From: Candidatus Bipolaricaulota bacterium
GTDB lineage: Bacteria > Bipolaricaulota > Bipolaricaulia > Bipolaricaulales > Bipolaricaulaceae
Length of the DNA stretch: 64,000 bases
Direction of reading: 5' to 3'
Assembly (NCBI GenBank): GCA_025060415.1
Contig: JANXBT010000001.1
Location: 130,313 to 194,312, forward strand
Shown one piece after another: positions 62,952 through 64,000 of the stretch. Each line of letters opens with the position of its first letter. Position 1 is the stretch's first letter. The position numbers and the translations under genes are program-made. The notes beneath the pieces were generated by a model. That model saw only the letters and a list, made by a program, of their open reading frames with translations, searched no databases and was not told the origin of the DNA.

Positions 62952-64000
62952 GTGCGCAAGGTCTTCCTTCTTCTGAGCCTCTTGGCCGTTCTTGGTTGGG
63001 CCGCGGAGCTGCGGGTGGCCATCTCGACCGAACCCCCCTCCCTGGACCCCACCACCAACGCCGCCGCCGTGATCCGCCTCCTCCTTCAGTACAACCTGTA
63101 CGAGACCCTTTTGGAGATCGGCGAGGGCGGCGGGCTTAGGCCCTTGCTCGCCCAGCACTGGGAGATCTCCGAAGACGGCTTGGTGTACACGTTTTACCTT
63201 CGGCCCGGCGTGCGCTTCCACGACGGCACCCCCTGCGATGCGGAGGCCGTGCGCCGCAGCTTCCTGCGCGCTCAGGATCCCGCCCGCGGGCACGTCCATC
63301 GCCCGTTCTTCCTGAACATCGAGCGGATTGAAGTGCCGGATGCCCTCACCGTCCGCTTCTTCTTGCGCAAGCCCGATGCGTCCTTCCTCACCCTGCTGGC
63401 CCTGGGGGACGCCGTGGTCGTGCCCGATCGGGACGATCTCGGGCGTCGCCCCATCGGGACCGGGCCCTTCCGGTTCGTGCGCTGGGATCCGGGGTACCAG
63501 CTGCGGCTGGAGCGGAACCCCTTCTATTGGGATCCGGAAAGGCCCAAGCTGGATGCCCTGGTGTTCCGGTTCATCCCGGATCCGGCCGCGCAGCTTGTGG
63601 CCCTGCGCGCCGGCGACGTGGACGTGGTGGCGGAGGTGACCCCCGAGATCGCCCAGGCCCTGGCGGCGGACCCCGCGTTCGTGGTGCTCTCCGCCCCCCA
63701 GGAGCTCGTGCAGGTCCTGGCCATCAACAAACAACGCGGGCCCTTGGGGGACCTGCGGGTGCGCCAGGCCCTGGCCCACGCCGTCGACCGCCGCCAGCTC
63801 ATCGAGCTGGTGGCCCTGGGCTACGCCTCGCCCGTCGGCAGCCACCTGGCCCCCGGCGCCCTCTACTACGCGGACATGACCTGGGTTTACCCCTACGACC
63901 CGGAGCGGGCGCGGCAGCTCTTGGCTGAGGCGGGCTACCCCAACGGGTTCACGGCCACCCTGACCCTCCCCTCCAACTACGTGTTCCATGTGCGCACGGG
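62952..64000 (+). CDS. Peptide/oligopeptide ABC transporter substrate-binding protein, 3' end cut by window edge
   Basis: From GTG 62952 the frame is open to the window end (349 full codons). The product has a signal peptide (VFLLLSLLAVLGWAAE) and the SBP_bac_5 fold: LRVAISTEPPSLDPTTN, LLEIGEGGGLRPLLAQHWEIS (in part), DGLVYTFYLRPGVRFHDGTP and PIGTGPFRFVRWDPG. It lacks a lipobox cysteine. The family binds peptides, nickel or glycosides for Opp/Dpp-type importers; the cargo is not determinable here. The tandem repeat supplies the SD. Confidence 0.92.
   Translation, partial: MRKVFLLLSLLAVLGWAAELRVAISTEPPSLDPTTNAAAVIRLLLQYNLYETLLEIGEGGGLRPLLAQHWEISEDGLVYTFYLRPGVRFHDGTPCDAEAVRRSFLRAQDPARGHVHRPFFLNIERIEVPDALTVRFFLRKPDASFLTLLALGDAVVVPDRDDLGRRPIGTGPFRFVRWDPGYQLRLERNPFYWDPERPKLDALVFRFIPDPAAQLVALRAGDVDVVAEVTPEIAQALAADPAFVVLSAPQELVQVLAINKQRGPLGDLRVRQALAHAVDRRQLIELVALGYASPVGSHLAPGALYYADMTWVYPYDPERARQLLAEAGYPNGFTATLTLPSNYVFHVRT

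Overview
The window is about 70% G+C and densely packed: roughly 55 protein genes, one tRNA gene, no insertion sequences and no CRISPR array. Gene content suggests a free-living, deep-branching, probably thermophilic and largely anaerobic bacterium. It carries formate-tetrahydrofolate ligase and FolD (C1/Wood-Ljungdahl carbon), an acetyl-CoA synthetase with oxalate/formate-type transporters, a tungsten-type aldehyde ferredoxin oxidoreductase, purine-type molybdenum hydroxylases with a YgfK-like flavoprotein, and a very small SUF system. Candidate phyla such as Bipolaricaulota (Acetothermia) fit, and a Thermus-like lineage is an alternative. The placement is inference and no marker here proves it.

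Layout. 1-10.5 kb: partial DUF502 membrane protein, acetyl-CoA synthetase with two tandem OFA-family transporters, then on the minus strand a Pat-like acyl-CoA synthetase/acetyltransferase fusion, fhs and folD. 10.5-18.7 kb: rpiA, prfA, an Rrf2 regulator, a large mosaic secreted protein, smpB, glmS and a bifunctional nuclease. 18.6-25.8 kb: an anchored LolA-like protein, pgk, tRNA-Gly(CCC), family-4 uracil-DNA glycosylase, a TPR protein, an E1-like MoeB/ThiF enzyme, transaldolase, a spherulin-4 lipoprotein, tsaD and hpt. 25.9-42.2 kb: an N-heterocycle/purine island with two small+medium hydroxylase subunit sets but one large subunit, MocA, YgfK, SsnA, a threonine-synthase-like enzyme and a BMP-type nucleoside ABC importer. 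42.2-53.7 kb: tpiA, slipin, an MBL protein, ftsI-ftsL-rsmH behind hom and an AOR, then nadC-nadA-nadB. 53.8-59 kb: sufC plus a short sufB/D, followed by an envelope thiol-redox cassette. 59-64 kb: a heterodimeric ABC exporter and the start of a peptide-binding protein.

How the genes work together. The purine island would import a nucleoside or base, hydroxylate it, deaminate it and possibly reduce a product. MocA and the MoeB-like enzyme could help supply molybdenum cofactor for the hydroxylases, and the AOR needs the related bis-pterin cofactor. C1 units and acetate meet at Fhs/FolD and Acs, and the Pat-like protein is well placed to acetylate the Acs lysine. SufBC, the C-terminal CcdA-type protein, two thioredoxin-fold proteins and an ArsC-type reductase form a sulfur and thiol block.

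Expression signals are distinctive. At least eight genes have a -10 box 7-11 nt before the start codon and no Shine-Dalgarno sequence, which predicts leaderless mRNAs, while internal operon genes often carry AAGGAGG-type sites. Six of eight convergent gene pairs overlap at their 3' ends, and only two clear intrinsic terminators were found.
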